DNA of 23,556 nucleotides from Porphyromonadaceae bacterium UBA4702 (lineage in GTDB: Bacteria > Bacteroidota > Bacteroidia > Bacteroidales > Muribaculaceae). Under the pieces are notes generated by a model that saw nothing but the letters and a program-made list of their open reading frames with translations, was not told the DNA's origin and ran no database searches. Numbering within the stretch: the stretch's first letter is position 1; each line of letters opens with the position of its first letter. The position numbers were made by a program, and so were the translations under genes. The DNA is taken from positions 7,320 to 30,875 of the forward strand of contig DHKE01000048.1 in NCBI GenBank assembly GCA_002404675.1, given 5' to 3'. This document shows positions 15,412-23,347 of this stretch, one piece after another.

Positions 15412-15818
15412 TTCACTGCAATTTTTCGGGTTGCACCATTCTCATATCTCAACACATAGATGCCCGGCACGAGCGTCCGGCGTGCATCCGCGACAGTCTC
15501 GAAAGTGCCGTAAGCCATTCCGGTGACGGAATACACGGCAAACGGAGTTTCTGCGCCGGCATCCACGATGCCCACTGCGGCATCATTCATCGAAAAGAAC
15601 ATTTTGCCGAGGTCTGCCACACGGTATGTCAGCACTGCGTCGCCGGCGACAGCGGATAGCGAGCCGTCAGCGAAGGTGATGTTCAGGTTTTCCGTCGGGA
15701 TAGACTGCTGCTCCCCTCCCGAGGTCTCGAATGTCAGGTACTTGTAGCCCTCGGCTCTCACAGCCGACTGCAACAGCAGCACTGACAGCAATAACAGTAG
15801 CTTTTTCATAACCATCAT
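15408..15818 (-). CDS. Small secreted protein with a T9SS-like C-terminal tail
   Basis: This 136-residue protein has a signal peptide (KKLLLLLSVLLLQSAVRA), an N-terminal module YKYLTFETSGGEQQSIPTEN... through TYRVADLGKMFFS, and a C-terminal tail FAVYSVTGMAYGTFETV...LVPGIYVLRYENGATRKIAVK, which resembles the type A sorting domain of the type IX secretion system. There is no cargo domain between them. The N-terminal module has the same pattern as residues 22-75 of the downstream beta-helix protein (DG-L-x-V ... Y/F-x-V-x-(D/E)-(L/I)). ATGs at 15818, 15815 and 15809 are all possible starts. Whether a functional T9SS exists in this organism cannot be seen here; many gut Bacteroidales keep such tails without it. 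Confidence 0.65.
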   Translation of the reverse strand: MMVMKKLLLLLSVLLLQSAVRAEGYKYLTFETSGGEQQSIPTENLNITFADGSLSAVAGDAVLTYRVADLGKMFFSMNDAAVGIVDAGAETPFAVYSVTGMAYGTFETVADARRTLVPGIYVLRYENGATRKIAVK

Positions 15819-15898
15819 GAATTAAAAATTATACCCATGCAGACGTACTATCAATGCAGACGCGGAAGTTTCTACACGACCGATGCACATCTGCAATG

Positions 15899-15929
15899 CA
15901 AAAGTACGGATAAAAATCCACATATCCGT
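15899..15929 (-). promoter_or_regulatory. Candidate promoter and inverted repeat upstream of the 15818 gene
   Basis: On the minus strand TACTTTTG (15899-15906) is a perfect -7 box, but no TTTG lies at 19-21 nt (an ATTG lies at 24). Immediately upstream ACGGAT (15906-15911) and ATCCGT (15924-15929) form an inverted repeat that would cover the promoter spacer, as an operator might. The leader also has two direct copies of ATGCAGACG (15837-15845, 15854-15862). Confidence 0.4.
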
Positions 15930-15983
15930 GCAATTAATCATTTTTTACACCGACCAGACACACCACACCGCCACCCATTTGCC

Positions 15984-16011
15984 AAAACGCGAGGATGCGC
16001 TGCGAAGCGCA
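15984..16011 (-). terminator. Candidate terminator of the holB-galE operon
   Basis: TGCGCT (15996-16001) and AGCGCA (16006-16011) form a GC-rich stem with a 4-nt loop, located 27 bp downstream of the galE stop on the minus strand. A short TTTT (15984-15987) follows 8 nt after the stem, so it is a modest candidate. Confidence 0.45.
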
Positions 16012-16038
16012 CCCCCTTACACCACAGTGTTAAAACTG

Positions 16039-17064
16039 TTATTTATTCATCAGGTGACATTGCCATGCCCAGGCATTGCGCATGGTCTCGTCAATGGGAA
16101 CTTCGGCTTTCCAGCCGAGCATGGTGTTCGCTTTTGTCGGGTCTGCCCAAATCTTCTCGATGTCGCCGGCGCGGCGCGGCCCGATCTTGTACGGCACTTC
16201 CACGCCTGTGGCACGGCAGAATGACTTAATGAGCTCGAGGACGCTCACACCTTTGCCCGTGCCGAGGTTGAAGACTTCGATAGCGTCCTCGCCCTTGCCG
16301 TCGAGCATACGGCTCATAGCAACAACATGGGCTTTCGCCAAATCCACAACATCGATGAAATCACGTATGCAGCTGCCGTCGGGGGTGTTGTAGTCATCGC
16401 CGAAAACTGTCAGCATCGGGCGAAGGCCGGCTGCCGCCTGTGTCAGGTACGGCACGAGGTTGTTAGGCACGCCGAGTGGCAACTCGCCGATGAGAGCCGA
16501 GGGGTGCGCCCCGACGGGGTTGAAATAGCGCAGTATGATGCTTTTGACAGGCTGGCCGGAAGCCACGAAATCGCGTATTATCTCCTCGCTGATCTGCTTG
16601 GTGTTGCCGTATGGTGATGTCGCTGGCTTGATTGGCGCGGTCTCGTCTATCGGGTTCACGTCAGGCTCGCCGTAGACGGTGCATGACGATGAGAAGACTA
16701 TCCCCTCCACGCCGAAGCGAGGCATCAGCTCGAGCAGGTTGACAAGAGTGTTGAGGTTGTTGCGGTAATAGAGCAGCGGCTTTTGAACAGATTCGCCGAC
16801 AGCCTTCGATGCGGCGAAATTGATGATGCCCTTTATGCCAGAGTTGTCCTCAAACAGGCGCGTGAGGGTGGCGATGTCGGTGCAGTCGCCCTGCACGAAG
16901 ACAGGACGCACGCCGGTAATTGCCTCGATGCCGTCGAGTACGCCGATGTTGGAGTTGGAAAGGTTGTCTATTATGACTACCTCATAGCCGGCGTTGATGA
17001 GTTCGACACAGGTATGCGAGCCGATATAGCCCGTACCGCCTGTTACCAATATTTTCTGTTTCAT
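16039..17064 (-). CDS. galE: UDP-glucose 4-epimerase
   Basis: GalE interconverts UDP-glucose and UDP-galactose with bound NAD+, feeding galactose use and surface polysaccharide synthesis. The 341-residue protein has the NAD-binding loop GGTGYIGSHT at 9-18, D33 after the second strand (IIDNLSNS), the catalytic SSSCTVYGEP segment (serines 125-127) and the catalytic YxxxK in SPYGNTK (Y152, K156), followed by ILRYFNPVGAHPS and CIRDFIDVVDLA. These match true GalE rather than other extended SDRs. It is 13 bp downstream of the nucleotidyltransferase gene, with which it is co-transcribed. Confidence 0.95.
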   Translation of the reverse strand: MKQKILVTGGTGYIGSHTCVELINAGYEVVIIDNLSNSNIGVLDGIEAITGVRPVFVQGDCTDIATLTRLFEDNSGIKGIINFAASKAVGESVQKPLLYYRNNLNTLVNLLELMPRFGVEGIVFSSSCTVYGEPDVNPIDETAPIKPATSPYGNTKQISEEIIRDFVASGQPVKSIILRYFNPVGAHPSALIGELPLGVPNNLVPYLTQAAAGLRPMLTVFGDDYNTPDGSCIRDFIDVVDLAKAHVVAMSRMLDGKGEDAIEVFNLGTGKGVSVLELIKSFCRATGVEVPYKIGPRRAGDIEKIWADPTKANTMLGWKAEVPIDETMRNAWAWQCHLMNK

Positions 17065-17077
17065 GGCGCGACGGTTT

Positions 17078-17983
17078 TTACTGGAACAACTTTTCGGGAT
17101 ATACGCCCTCGTCGGTCAGTTTGCGGAACTGCGCGACGGTCGCGGGACGGTCGGCGGCGTATGTTACGCCAAACCAGCGCGAGGGGGTGTTGACAACCTT
17201 GACTGTCGCCTTGCCGCCCTTCACGAGGTCATTGACCACAGAGGGGATGTAGAACTCTGATTTCGGCTCGCTGCCGTGCTGCTTGAGGAACTCGACAAAC
17301 GCCTTCTCGGAATAGTCGAAATAGTCGGGAGTGAAGCCCCACATATTCATGGAAACGGCTGCTCCCTCAGGGAACGGCACTGTCTCGCCCTCGGAGTTGA
17401 CTTGAATGAGCTTGCCCTCCTTGCGCTCTATGCCGTGGCATTCTGTCACGTCGGTGAGGTAGCCCTCGGGCGACACATGGCACAGGCCGCGTGACACGCC
17501 GCCGTTTTCGCTGAGCGTATTCTCAATGTTGAAGCCTACGCAGCAGTATTCACCTGCCTTGCCCTCAACGCCGCCAAGGAAGTCGGCGAGGCAGCGGAAG
17601 CTCTCTGCACCGTAGAAGTCGTCGGCATTGATGACGGCAAACGGCTCGCGGATGACGTCCTTGCCCATCAGCACTGCATGGCCGGTGCCCCACGGTTTCT
17701 GGCGGTCAGTGGCAGGAGCGAAGCCTTCGGGCAGCGCGTCAATCGACTGGAAAACCACCTCTACTGGGACATGGCCGTGGTATTTGGCTATCACCTTGTC
17801 GCGGAACTCCTGTTCAAAGTCATGGCGTATGACGAATACTATCTTGCCGAAGCCCGCACGCAGCGCGTCATAGACAGAATAATCCATTATCGTCTCTCCG
17901 GCCGGGCCTACGCCGTCCAGCTGCTTGAGACCACCGTAGCGGCTGCCCATGCCGGCAGCCAGGATAAAGAGTGTTGGTTTCAT
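17078..17983 (-). CDS. NDP-sugar nucleotidyltransferase family protein
   Basis: The 301-residue protein is a nucleotidyltransferase of the GT-A-like sugar-nucleotide pyrophosphorylase class. It starts LFILAAGMGSRYGGLKQLDG, with the nucleotide-binding GxGxRxGGLKQ loop at 11-21, and has WGTGHAVLMGKDVI near 98-111 and the metal-binding NADDFYG at 119-125. Bacteroidales genomes carry this gene usually annotated only as nucleotidyltransferase; the sugar and nucleotide are not fixed by sequence. Its place between holB and galE suggests a UDP- or other NDP-sugar for surface glycans, but this is inference. It ends 13 bp before galE and starts 33 bp after the holB stop. Confidence 0.85.
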   Translation of the reverse strand: MKPTLFILAAGMGSRYGGLKQLDGVGPAGETIMDYSVYDALRAGFGKIVFVIRHDFEQEFRDKVIAKYHGHVPVEVVFQSIDALPEGFAPATDRQKPWGTGHAVLMGKDVIREPFAVINADDFYGAESFRCLADFLGGVEGKAGEYCCVGFNIENTLSENGGVSRGLCHVSPEGYLTDVTECHGIERKEGKLIQVNSEGETVPFPEGAAVSMNMWGFTPDYFDYSEKAFVEFLKQHGSEPKSEFYIPSVVNDLVKGGKATVKVVNTPSRWFGVTYAADRPATVAQFRKLTDEGVYPEKLFQ

Positions 17984-18016
17984 ATCGTCGATATTTAGTA
18001 GTATTATATTGTTCGG

Positions 18017-19144
18017 CTACTTGCGCCTGATGTGCATCAGCACTTTGAGCATCAGGTCAAAGCAGACTATTTTTGCATTAGCGTTGCCCGTTATGTCACG
18101 TGCCGCCTCGTCCACGGCGCGAGCGAGTGACGTGATGTTGACCTCGTTGACAAAGGGCGAGAATTTTTGCGAGAACGCCTCCTCGTCAGCCGTGAGGAGG
18201 TTGAGCTCGGGATTGTGGAGGTTGTAGATTAGGTTTTCGCGCAGCATTGTGGCAACATACGCCAGAAATCGGCACGCGCCGACGCGCCCCATAGCGGCTA
18301 CTTCCTCTCCAATCTCCTTGAGGCGCACCACGTCGCGGGCGTATGCACGGCGCATCATCTCCTGGAACAATTCGCGGAAATGCACCGTCTCGGCTCCCTG
18401 TGCCAGCTGGTCGAGAGCGCGGGCATAGCTTCCCTCGGCAAGCCTTGCGGCAGCGAGAGCCTCCTCCTCGCCGACACCGCAGTCGCGCATCAGCCCGCCG
18501 GCGATTTCCTGCGGCGAGAGGGGCAGCATATTGAGCGTCTGCACTCGCGACCGTATAGTGGCGATTATTTTCTCCGGCTCGTTGCTCACCAACACGAACA
18601 GCGAATCGGCATACGGCTCCTCAATCATCTTGAGCAGTTTGTTGGCAGTCTCGTCGTTCATGCGCTCCGGCAGCCATATCACCGTCACCTTGTAGCGTGA
18701 TGAATAAGCCGACAGCGACAGACGGCGCAATATCTCGGCACTCTCCGTCACATAAATGGCGGGCTGCGAGTTGCCGGCATCAATGGCTGTCATCCAGTCA
18801 CGCATCGGCATATAAGGATGCTCTGTCAGGAACGCACGCCACTCGTCGGCATAGTCGGCGCACAGCACCCGCTTGGGGCTGGTCTTCTTGACTATCGGGA
18901 ACACATAGTTGACATCCGGGAAATTGAGGTTCTCCACCTGACGGCACGCCGGGCACTTGCCGCACGCATCGCCGTCAACATGCGACGTGCAGGCGATGTA
19001 CTGCACGAAAGCCCGCGCCATGCGCATCTTGCCGATGCCCGGTTTGCCCGCAAGCATCAGCGCATGGGGTATGCGTCCGCTGTCCGCCATGTCGCGCAGC
19101 CGGCGCTTGATGTCGTGATGGCCGATTATGTCCTCAAATCTCAT
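18017..19144 (-). CDS. holB: DNA polymerase III clamp-loader subunit delta'
   Basis: The 375-residue protein resembles delta' of the clamp loader that places the beta clamp on DNA. It begins with FEDIIGHHDIKRRL and PHALMLAGKPGIGKMRMA: the P-loop region (33-40) has Met at the position normally Thr/Ser, consistent with delta' not hydrolysing ATP. Four cysteines (C52, C61, C64, C67) in ACTSHVDGDACGKCPAC form the zinc module typical of delta' and DnaX. Later blocks are IWLPERMNDETANKLLKMIEEP and LVSNEPEKIIATIRSRVQ. It is the first gene of the operon with the nucleotidyltransferase and galE, directly behind a strong promoter. Confidence 0.92.
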   Translation of the reverse strand: MRFEDIIGHHDIKRRLRDMADSGRIPHALMLAGKPGIGKMRMARAFVQYIACTSHVDGDACGKCPACRQVENLNFPDVNYVFPIVKKTSPKRVLCADYADEWRAFLTEHPYMPMRDWMTAIDAGNSQPAIYVTESAEILRRLSLSAYSSRYKVTVIWLPERMNDETANKLLKMIEEPYADSLFVLVSNEPEKIIATIRSRVQTLNMLPLSPQEIAGGLMRDCGVGEEEALAAARLAEGSYARALDQLAQGAETVHFRELFQEMMRRAYARDVVRLKEIGEEVAAMGRVGACRFLAYVATMLRENLIYNLHNPELNLLTADEEAFSQKFSPFVNEVNITSLARAVDEAARDITGNANAKIVCFDLMLKVLMHIRRK

Positions 19145-19160
19145 TTGCGCTTCTTTATTG

Positions 19161-19191
19161 CAAAATTAGGCATTTTCCCGCGATTGGCAAA
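19161..19191 (-). promoter_or_regulatory. Bacteroidetes-type promoter of the holB operon
   Basis: On the minus strand TTTG (19188-19191) and TAATTTTG (19161-19168) are 19 nt apart, a full consensus match. The -7 box ends 16 nt before the holB start, giving a very short leader. Confidence 0.75.
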
Positions 19192-19221
19192 ACACGCGGC
19201 ACACCAAACTGCTCAATCCAG

Positions 19222-20502
19222 TCACACCGCATACAGCGGCACGCAGTACAGCTGCCCTTGCACTCGGTATGGGAGCATCGACAGGCGGACTGCTCTCATG
19301 TCCGGGTCGTCTCGCAGCAACGCAGTGAGCGAGTTGGCTCTCACATTGCCCTCCGCCTTGACCTCTATCGGCAACACGCGGCAGTCATGCTGTATCACGA
19401 AATCCAGCTCCAGCCGGGAATTGTCTGTGCTGTGGTAATAAATGGGCGCGATGCCTCGGCTTGTCAACTGCTGCAAGACAAAATCCTCGGTCATGCCCCC
19501 ATTGTGTTCGGCAAACACGCGGTTGCTGATGAGCACCTGCGCCGGCTCTATGGCTGCCATTGCACCGAGCAGCCCCACGTCAAACAGATACAGCTTGAAC
19601 GCTGAAAAATCCTCATAAATGGCGAGCGGCAACGCCGGCTTGGTGCATCTCGGCACACGCAGCAGCAATCCCGCGTCTATAAGCCACTGTATCGCTATCT
19701 CAAAGTCCTTGGCACGAGCTCCTTTGCGCAACGCTCCGTAAATGAATTTCTTGTTGTCCTTGAACAGCTGGGAGGGGATGCTTCTCCACACGAGGCGTAT
19801 GCGTTCCAGCTGGCCTGCGAGAGCGTGCTTTGAGAAATCCCGCTCATATCCGGTCAATATCTCGCGCTGTATCCGCCTCACCTCCGCCAATGCACCATCA
19901 TCTACATATCGCTGGACTGCCTCGGGCATTCCGCCGACATAATAGTATTGCCGCAGCAAGTCCACATACTTCTCATGAAGCAGGTTGGTGGTATTGAAAT
20001 CCCGCTCATTGAGCAGCCGGCACGCCTCATCCTCGCCCTTGGCCATCAGAAACTCCTCGAAGTTCATCGGATGCACATACAACTCATTCACCTTACCGAC
20101 GGGGTACGAAACGTCGGCATGGATAGATATTCCCAACAGCGAACCAGCTACCGCGATATGGTATTCAGGGGCGGCCTCGCAAAAATACTTCAACGCCTCG
20201 ACTGCCTTCGGTATCTCCTGCACCTCATCGAGTATTATGAGCGTATCGCCTGGGGTGATGTCCACTCCTGACAACGCCCGCAAACCGCGCAATATGCGGT
20301 CTACGTCAAAATCCTGCGAAAACAGCTGCTCAACAAGTTCATTCTTGCGGCATACTATATACGCCTCTTTGACATAATACTTCTTGGCAAACTCACGCAG
20401 CACCCATGTCTTTCCGACCTGTCTGGCTTCGTTTACTATAAGGGGCTTCCTGTCACCTCTGCTCTTCCAATTCACAAGCTGCTGCATTACAAGTCTTTCC
20501 AT
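19222..20502 (-). CDS. AAA-type ATP-binding protein with DUF4143 C-terminal domain
   Basis: This 426-residue protein belongs to the large family of single-gene AAA/DUF4143 ATPases of unknown role in Bacteroidales. It has a P-loop region VNEARQVGKTW (24-33), Walker B LIILDEVQEIP (88-98), the GSLLG sensor segment and a DUF4143 region (about 205-380). The C-terminal part has LELDFVIQHDC...LPIEVKAE, an E/D...ExK arrangement like a PD-(D/E)xK nuclease-type fold. The first glycine of the usual GARQVGKT P-loop is glutamate here (E25). It has its own promoter and terminates before holB without a clear hairpin. Function is unknown; toxin-like or defence roles have been proposed for relatives but nothing here shows it. 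Confidence 0.85.
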   Translation of the reverse strand: MERLVMQQLVNWKSRGDRKPLIVNEARQVGKTWVLREFAKKYYVKEAYIVCRKNELVEQLFSQDFDVDRILRGLRALSGVDITPGDTLIILDEVQEIPKAVEALKYFCEAAPEYHIAVAGSLLGISIHADVSYPVGKVNELYVHPMNFEEFLMAKGEDEACRLLNERDFNTTNLLHEKYVDLLRQYYYVGGMPEAVQRYVDDGALAEVRRIQREILTGYERDFSKHALAGQLERIRLVWRSIPSQLFKDNKKFIYGALRKGARAKDFEIAIQWLIDAGLLLRVPRCTKPALPLAIYEDFSAFKLYLFDVGLLGAMAAIEPAQVLISNRVFAEHNGGMTEDFVLQQLTSRGIAPIYYHSTDNSRLELDFVIQHDCRVLPIEVKAEGNVRANSLTALLRDDPDMRAVRLSMLPYRVQGQLYCVPLYAV

Positions 20503-20536
20503 ATCAAGCTACATTTTACGACATATAAATACATGG

Positions 20537-20567
20537 CAAAGGTACACTTTTCAGCACATAAAAACAA
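20537..20567 (-). promoter_or_regulatory. Bacteroidetes-type promoter of the AAA/DUF4143 gene
   Basis: On the minus strand TTG (20565-20567) and a perfect TACCTTTG (20537-20544) are 20 nt apart, in a very AT-rich spacer. The -7 box ends 34 nt before the start codon. Confidence 0.65.
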
Positions 20568-20601
20568 TACACAAATACACTTTTCCGCACCTTGGCGGCG
20601 C

Positions 20602-20636
20602 AAAAAAATCCACGGCACTGACGAGCAGCGCCGTGG
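20602..20636 (-). terminator. Intrinsic terminator of the BspA-like LRR gene
   Basis: CCACGGC (20610-20616) and GCCGTGG (20630-20636) form a 7-bp stem, extended after one mismatch by CTG/CAG around a 5-nt loop. On the minus strand it is followed by ATTTTTTT. It is the clearest terminator in the window, 29 bp past the LRR gene stop. Confidence 0.85.
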
Positions 20637-20664
20637 ACCGGATTATGTACATACCGTTTCGCGG

Positions 20665-22764
20665 TCAAATCTTGACCTTCTCGCTTCCGCACGAGGAAAC
20701 AAGTATATAGATGCCTTGCGGCAATTCGTTCAGCTGGCTGCGGCTGAAATGCGCACGCAGCTGCACGCCCTGCAGGTTGTAGACCGTATACTCCTGAGCA
20801 TCTGCCGCGTCGATGCCTTTTGCAGACACACTGCCGCCCTTCTGCACCATCACGCTTGCATGCGCTTGAACGCCGCCCAGTTCAGCCACCAATACTGCTT
20901 GACCTTCGCTTACACCAGTCAACAACCCGTCCGGAGTGACTGTCATTGCATTAGTGGCATCGTTCCACAAGAAATACCGTACAGCATCCTGCGGAGCTGC
21001 TTCAGCAGGCACTATATCAGATGACACCTGCACGCTTTCGCCTATATCGAGTATTATACCGAAGGGCTGCTCTCCAGAGGCCAAATGTAAGTCAATGCGA
21101 TAAGGCATTTCCTTTATCTCACGGAATTTGCTCCAAACTGGATGCGAAGTGAATGCATTTGCCTGTCCAAACACTCCCAAGCCGCCATACGGCACATACA
21201 GTGTGCCGTTGTAGGTGTTGCTGTTGAATGAATCTTCATTGGCGGCAGGAGGATTAAAACTGTTGACGCAGACTTCCTTCAGGTTAGGGTTGTTAGCGAA
21301 TGTGCCAGAGACTATATTCGGGTTCAGACAGCTATTATAGACTTTCTCGAGACCGGTTAGACGAGTCATAGGATGATCTTCGCCAACCTTGTAATCAAAC
21401 GGCAGGACAACCGTACTGAGGGCATCACAGTCTGTAAAAGCATCATTTGCAATCGTTCCGTTATTACTTACCAAGTCGATGTATTGCAACGCGCTGCAAG
21501 AAGCAAACGCCCTGCTTCCGATGCTCTGCACATTCCACAGGTCGATGTCCGTAAGGCTGGTGCAGCCCTCAAACGCTGATTCGCCAACGCGGGTCATGCC
21601 GTTCAGGTTCACACTTTGCAGCCCAGTGCAGTTCTTGAACGCTTCATCCGTAATCTCTGTCACGTTGCCGAAATCGATGTTTCCAAGGCTGTAGCAGCCT
21701 GAAAACATTCCTAAGCTGACAGCTGTACAATTCCCGAAGCTGACGCTCTGCAATGCCTCGCAATGCGCAAAGACATAACTACCAACAGACTCCACATTTT
21801 TGAGGTCAAGGCTTTGGATGCCGGTCTTATTGAAGGCGGAATTGCCTATTGTACTGACGTTCTTCAGATCGATGCTTGCCAAGCTGGCACACCCGCGGAA
21901 AGCATATCTGCCCACAGTTGTCACGTCCTTCAAATCAAGACTCTCCAACGCAGTACAGTTCTCGAATGAAGACTCGCCGATTTCGGTGACACCCTCGAGG
22001 TCAATGCTTTTCAGACCCTTCAACTCCTTGAAATACGAATCGGGGATCGTCGCTATTTTCCCGAAGGTTATGCTCTTCAGACCGGAACAGCCGGTGAAAA
22101 CTTCCTCGCCAAGCGTCTCACAGTTGCTCAAGTCTATGGCCTCCAGGCTGCGGCAAGCCTCAAAAGCATAATTGTCTATCGATGTCACATTATGCGTATT
22201 GATGCTTTTCAGGTTGAAGCAGCCGGAGAATACCAGCCGGTTGAGAGACTTGCAGTTCTCGCTGAGCGTGACGCTTTCCAGAGACTTGCAGCCCTGAAAT
22301 GAGCTGTACGCCGGGTTTATCTCAAGCCTTGAAAGGTCAATGCTCGTGATGCCGCTTTCCCGGAAGCAGTAATGGCCTATTTGCTTGACGTTCTTCATGT
22401 CGATGCTCTTCAACCCGGTGCAGCCGTAGAAAGCACTGTCGTCCAAATACGCGACGTTGCCAAGGTCTATGCCCGTCAGGTCTGTACAGCCATAAAAGGC
22501 CTGATACAATATCGTGATTACAGGGTACTTCGTTCCGCTGTATGTCACTTCCGCCGGCACGGTAACGTAGCCGGAATACTTGCCGCTGCTTTTCGGCGCA
22601 ACGCCTGCCACCATCTTGCTGTTGGAGCCGCCCCAGAAAACGTCCCCCTCCTTCACGAGCTGGAACGTCAGGCCTCCGGACTCAAATGTCTGTGCCCAGC
22701 AGCTGGTCACGACTGCCAGCAGCACAGCTGCCAGCATCATTGTTTGCTTGTAGATTTGTCTCAT
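20665..22764 (-). CDS. BspA-like leucine-rich-repeat surface protein with T9SS-like tail
   Basis: The 699-residue protein has a signal peptide (about 1-24, ending SCWA), a short beta region (25-90), then about fifteen LRR_5/BspA-type repeats of 22-23 residues (about 90-470), such as IGESSFENCTALESLDLKDVT and VGRYAFRGCASLASIDLKN. After these come a linker with NNPNLKEV and TYNGTLYVPYGG, a BIG2/Ig-like segment (about 565-645, LLTGVSEGQAVLVAELGG) and a C-terminal tail YTVYNLQGVQLR...LPQGIYILV...EKVKI like the type A sorting domain of T9SS. Such proteins are secreted or surface-attached and often bind host or bacterial partners. It stands alone with a strong terminator and an unusual repeat cluster upstream. 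Confidence 0.88.
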   Translation of the reverse strand: MRQIYKQTMMLAAVLLAVVTSCWAQTFESGGLTFQLVKEGDVFWGGSNSKMVAGVAPKSSGKYSGYVTVPAEVTYSGTKYPVITILYQAFYGCTDLTGIDLGNVAYLDDSAFYGCTGLKSIDMKNVKQIGHYCFRESGITSIDLSRLEINPAYSSFQGCKSLESVTLSENCKSLNRLVFSGCFNLKSINTHNVTSIDNYAFEACRSLEAIDLSNCETLGEEVFTGCSGLKSITFGKIATIPDSYFKELKGLKSIDLEGVTEIGESSFENCTALESLDLKDVTTVGRYAFRGCASLASIDLKNVSTIGNSAFNKTGIQSLDLKNVESVGSYVFAHCEALQSVSFGNCTAVSLGMFSGCYSLGNIDFGNVTEITDEAFKNCTGLQSVNLNGMTRVGESAFEGCTSLTDIDLWNVQSIGSRAFASCSALQYIDLVSNNGTIANDAFTDCDALSTVVLPFDYKVGEDHPMTRLTGLEKVYNSCLNPNIVSGTFANNPNLKEVCVNSFNPPAANEDSFNSNTYNGTLYVPYGGLGVFGQANAFTSHPVWSKFREIKEMPYRIDLHLASGEQPFGIILDIGESVQVSSDIVPAEAAPQDAVRYFLWNDATNAMTVTPDGLLTGVSEGQAVLVAELGGVQAHASVMVQKGGSVSAKGIDAADAQEYTVYNLQGVQLRAHFSRSQLNELPQGIYILVSSCGSEKVKI

Positions 22765-22807
22765 GCTTTATCTGTTTATTGGGTAATTACTTACGATACT
22801 GTGTACG

Positions 22808-22815
22808 CAAAATTA
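22808..22815 (-). promoter_or_regulatory. Candidate -7 box for the LRR gene
   Basis: On the minus strand TAATTTTG is a perfect -7 box, 43 nt upstream of the LRR start. No TTTG is present at the usual distance; instead the repeat cluster beginning at 22832 occupies the -33 region, which suggests an activator- or repressor-controlled promoter. Confidence 0.45.
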
Positions 22816-22831
22816 GCCACAAGCGACAGAT

Positions 22832-22885
22832 AATCTGTTGTATTACCTGTTGTATTTTTGCGTTTGCCGAAAAATACAACAGATT
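22832..22885. repeat. Triple CTGTTGTATT repeat forming a 13-bp perfect hairpin
   Basis: CTGTTGTATT occurs at 22835-22844 and 22847-22856 as direct repeats 12 bp apart, and inverted at 22873-22882. The second and third copies form a perfect 13-bp inverted repeat (CTGTTGTATTTTT / AAAAATACAACAG, 22847-22859 and 22870-22882) with a 10-nt loop. The first and third copies share 13 bp extending to the other side (AATCTGTTGTATT, 22832-22844, versus 22873-22885). It lies between the LRR gene and the XRE gene. Confidence 0.8.
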
Positions 22886-23032
22886 TAGCAAAAACACAAC
22901 ACCAATACCCAGCCAAAGATACAGCAACCAACGCCCCAATTAGGCCATTTGCAATATCTCGCGAGGCTGCATCAAAAGAGAAAATGAATTACAGGCTTAC
23001 CGTAAGGTTTACACCAATGCCGAGAGCAGATG

Positions 23033-23347
23033 CTATGCGAAGGGACAGGACAGCTGCATATCGGTTTCCCCTTTTTCTATGCGGTTAATATAGGTACGCT
23101 CACGACCAATGCTTTCGGCGAGTTCTTTTTGGGTCATACCAAGTGCCTTGCGACGCTCACGCAAGATTTCACCGTAATACCATGCCTTGGCCTTATTCTC
23201 GAAATCCTCACGGCTCGGTGAACCAGGTTCGCCATACTTCGCAGTCAACTCTTCTTCGGCAGAAGTCAAGCCTGGAACGCTGTTTAAATCCATGTTCCGC
23301 AGTCTTCCCAATTGCTCCTTTGTCAATCTTTGGTATTTCGCACTCAT
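23033..23347 (-). CDS. XRE/HigA-like helix-turn-helix regulator, C-terminus frameshifted
   Basis: The open frame encodes 104 residues. An N-terminal segment (SVPGLTSAEEELTAKYGEPG, 23-42, then SREDFENKAKAW) precedes a helix-turn-helix (about 59-97: LRERRKALGMTQKELAESIG, ERTYINRIEKGE). This is the layout of HigA-type antitoxins in Bacteroidales. The frame ends abruptly after DMQLSCPFA, but the -1 frame continues from 23042 to a TAA at 22989-22991 and encodes LRIASALGIGVNLTVSL, the usual end of this family. A single missing base near 23042-23047 therefore seems to have removed the last helix and strand. No toxin gene is visible next to it on either side within the window. It could still be a functional DNA-binding protein. 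Confidence 0.75.
   Translation of the reverse strand: MSAKYQRLTKEQLGRLRNMDLNSVPGLTSAEEELTAKYGEPGSPSREDFENKAKAWYYGEILRERRKALGMTQKELAESIGRERTYINRIEKGETDMQLSCPFA

Noticed and set aside
14767..15459. A 230-codon open frame opposite the beta-helix gene
   Set aside because: The repetitive composition of the real gene keeps stops out of the reverse frame; the product shows no known fold.
21300..22500. Regularly spaced similar segments that look like a repeat array
   Set aside because: The 66-69 bp period and intact reading frame show these are leucine-rich-repeat codons, not a CRISPR array.
23036..23050. Programmed -1 frameshifting in the XRE gene
   Set aside because: The TGT CCC TTC context is not an X XXY YYZ slippery heptamer and no downstream stem is evident, so a plain one-base loss is more likely.
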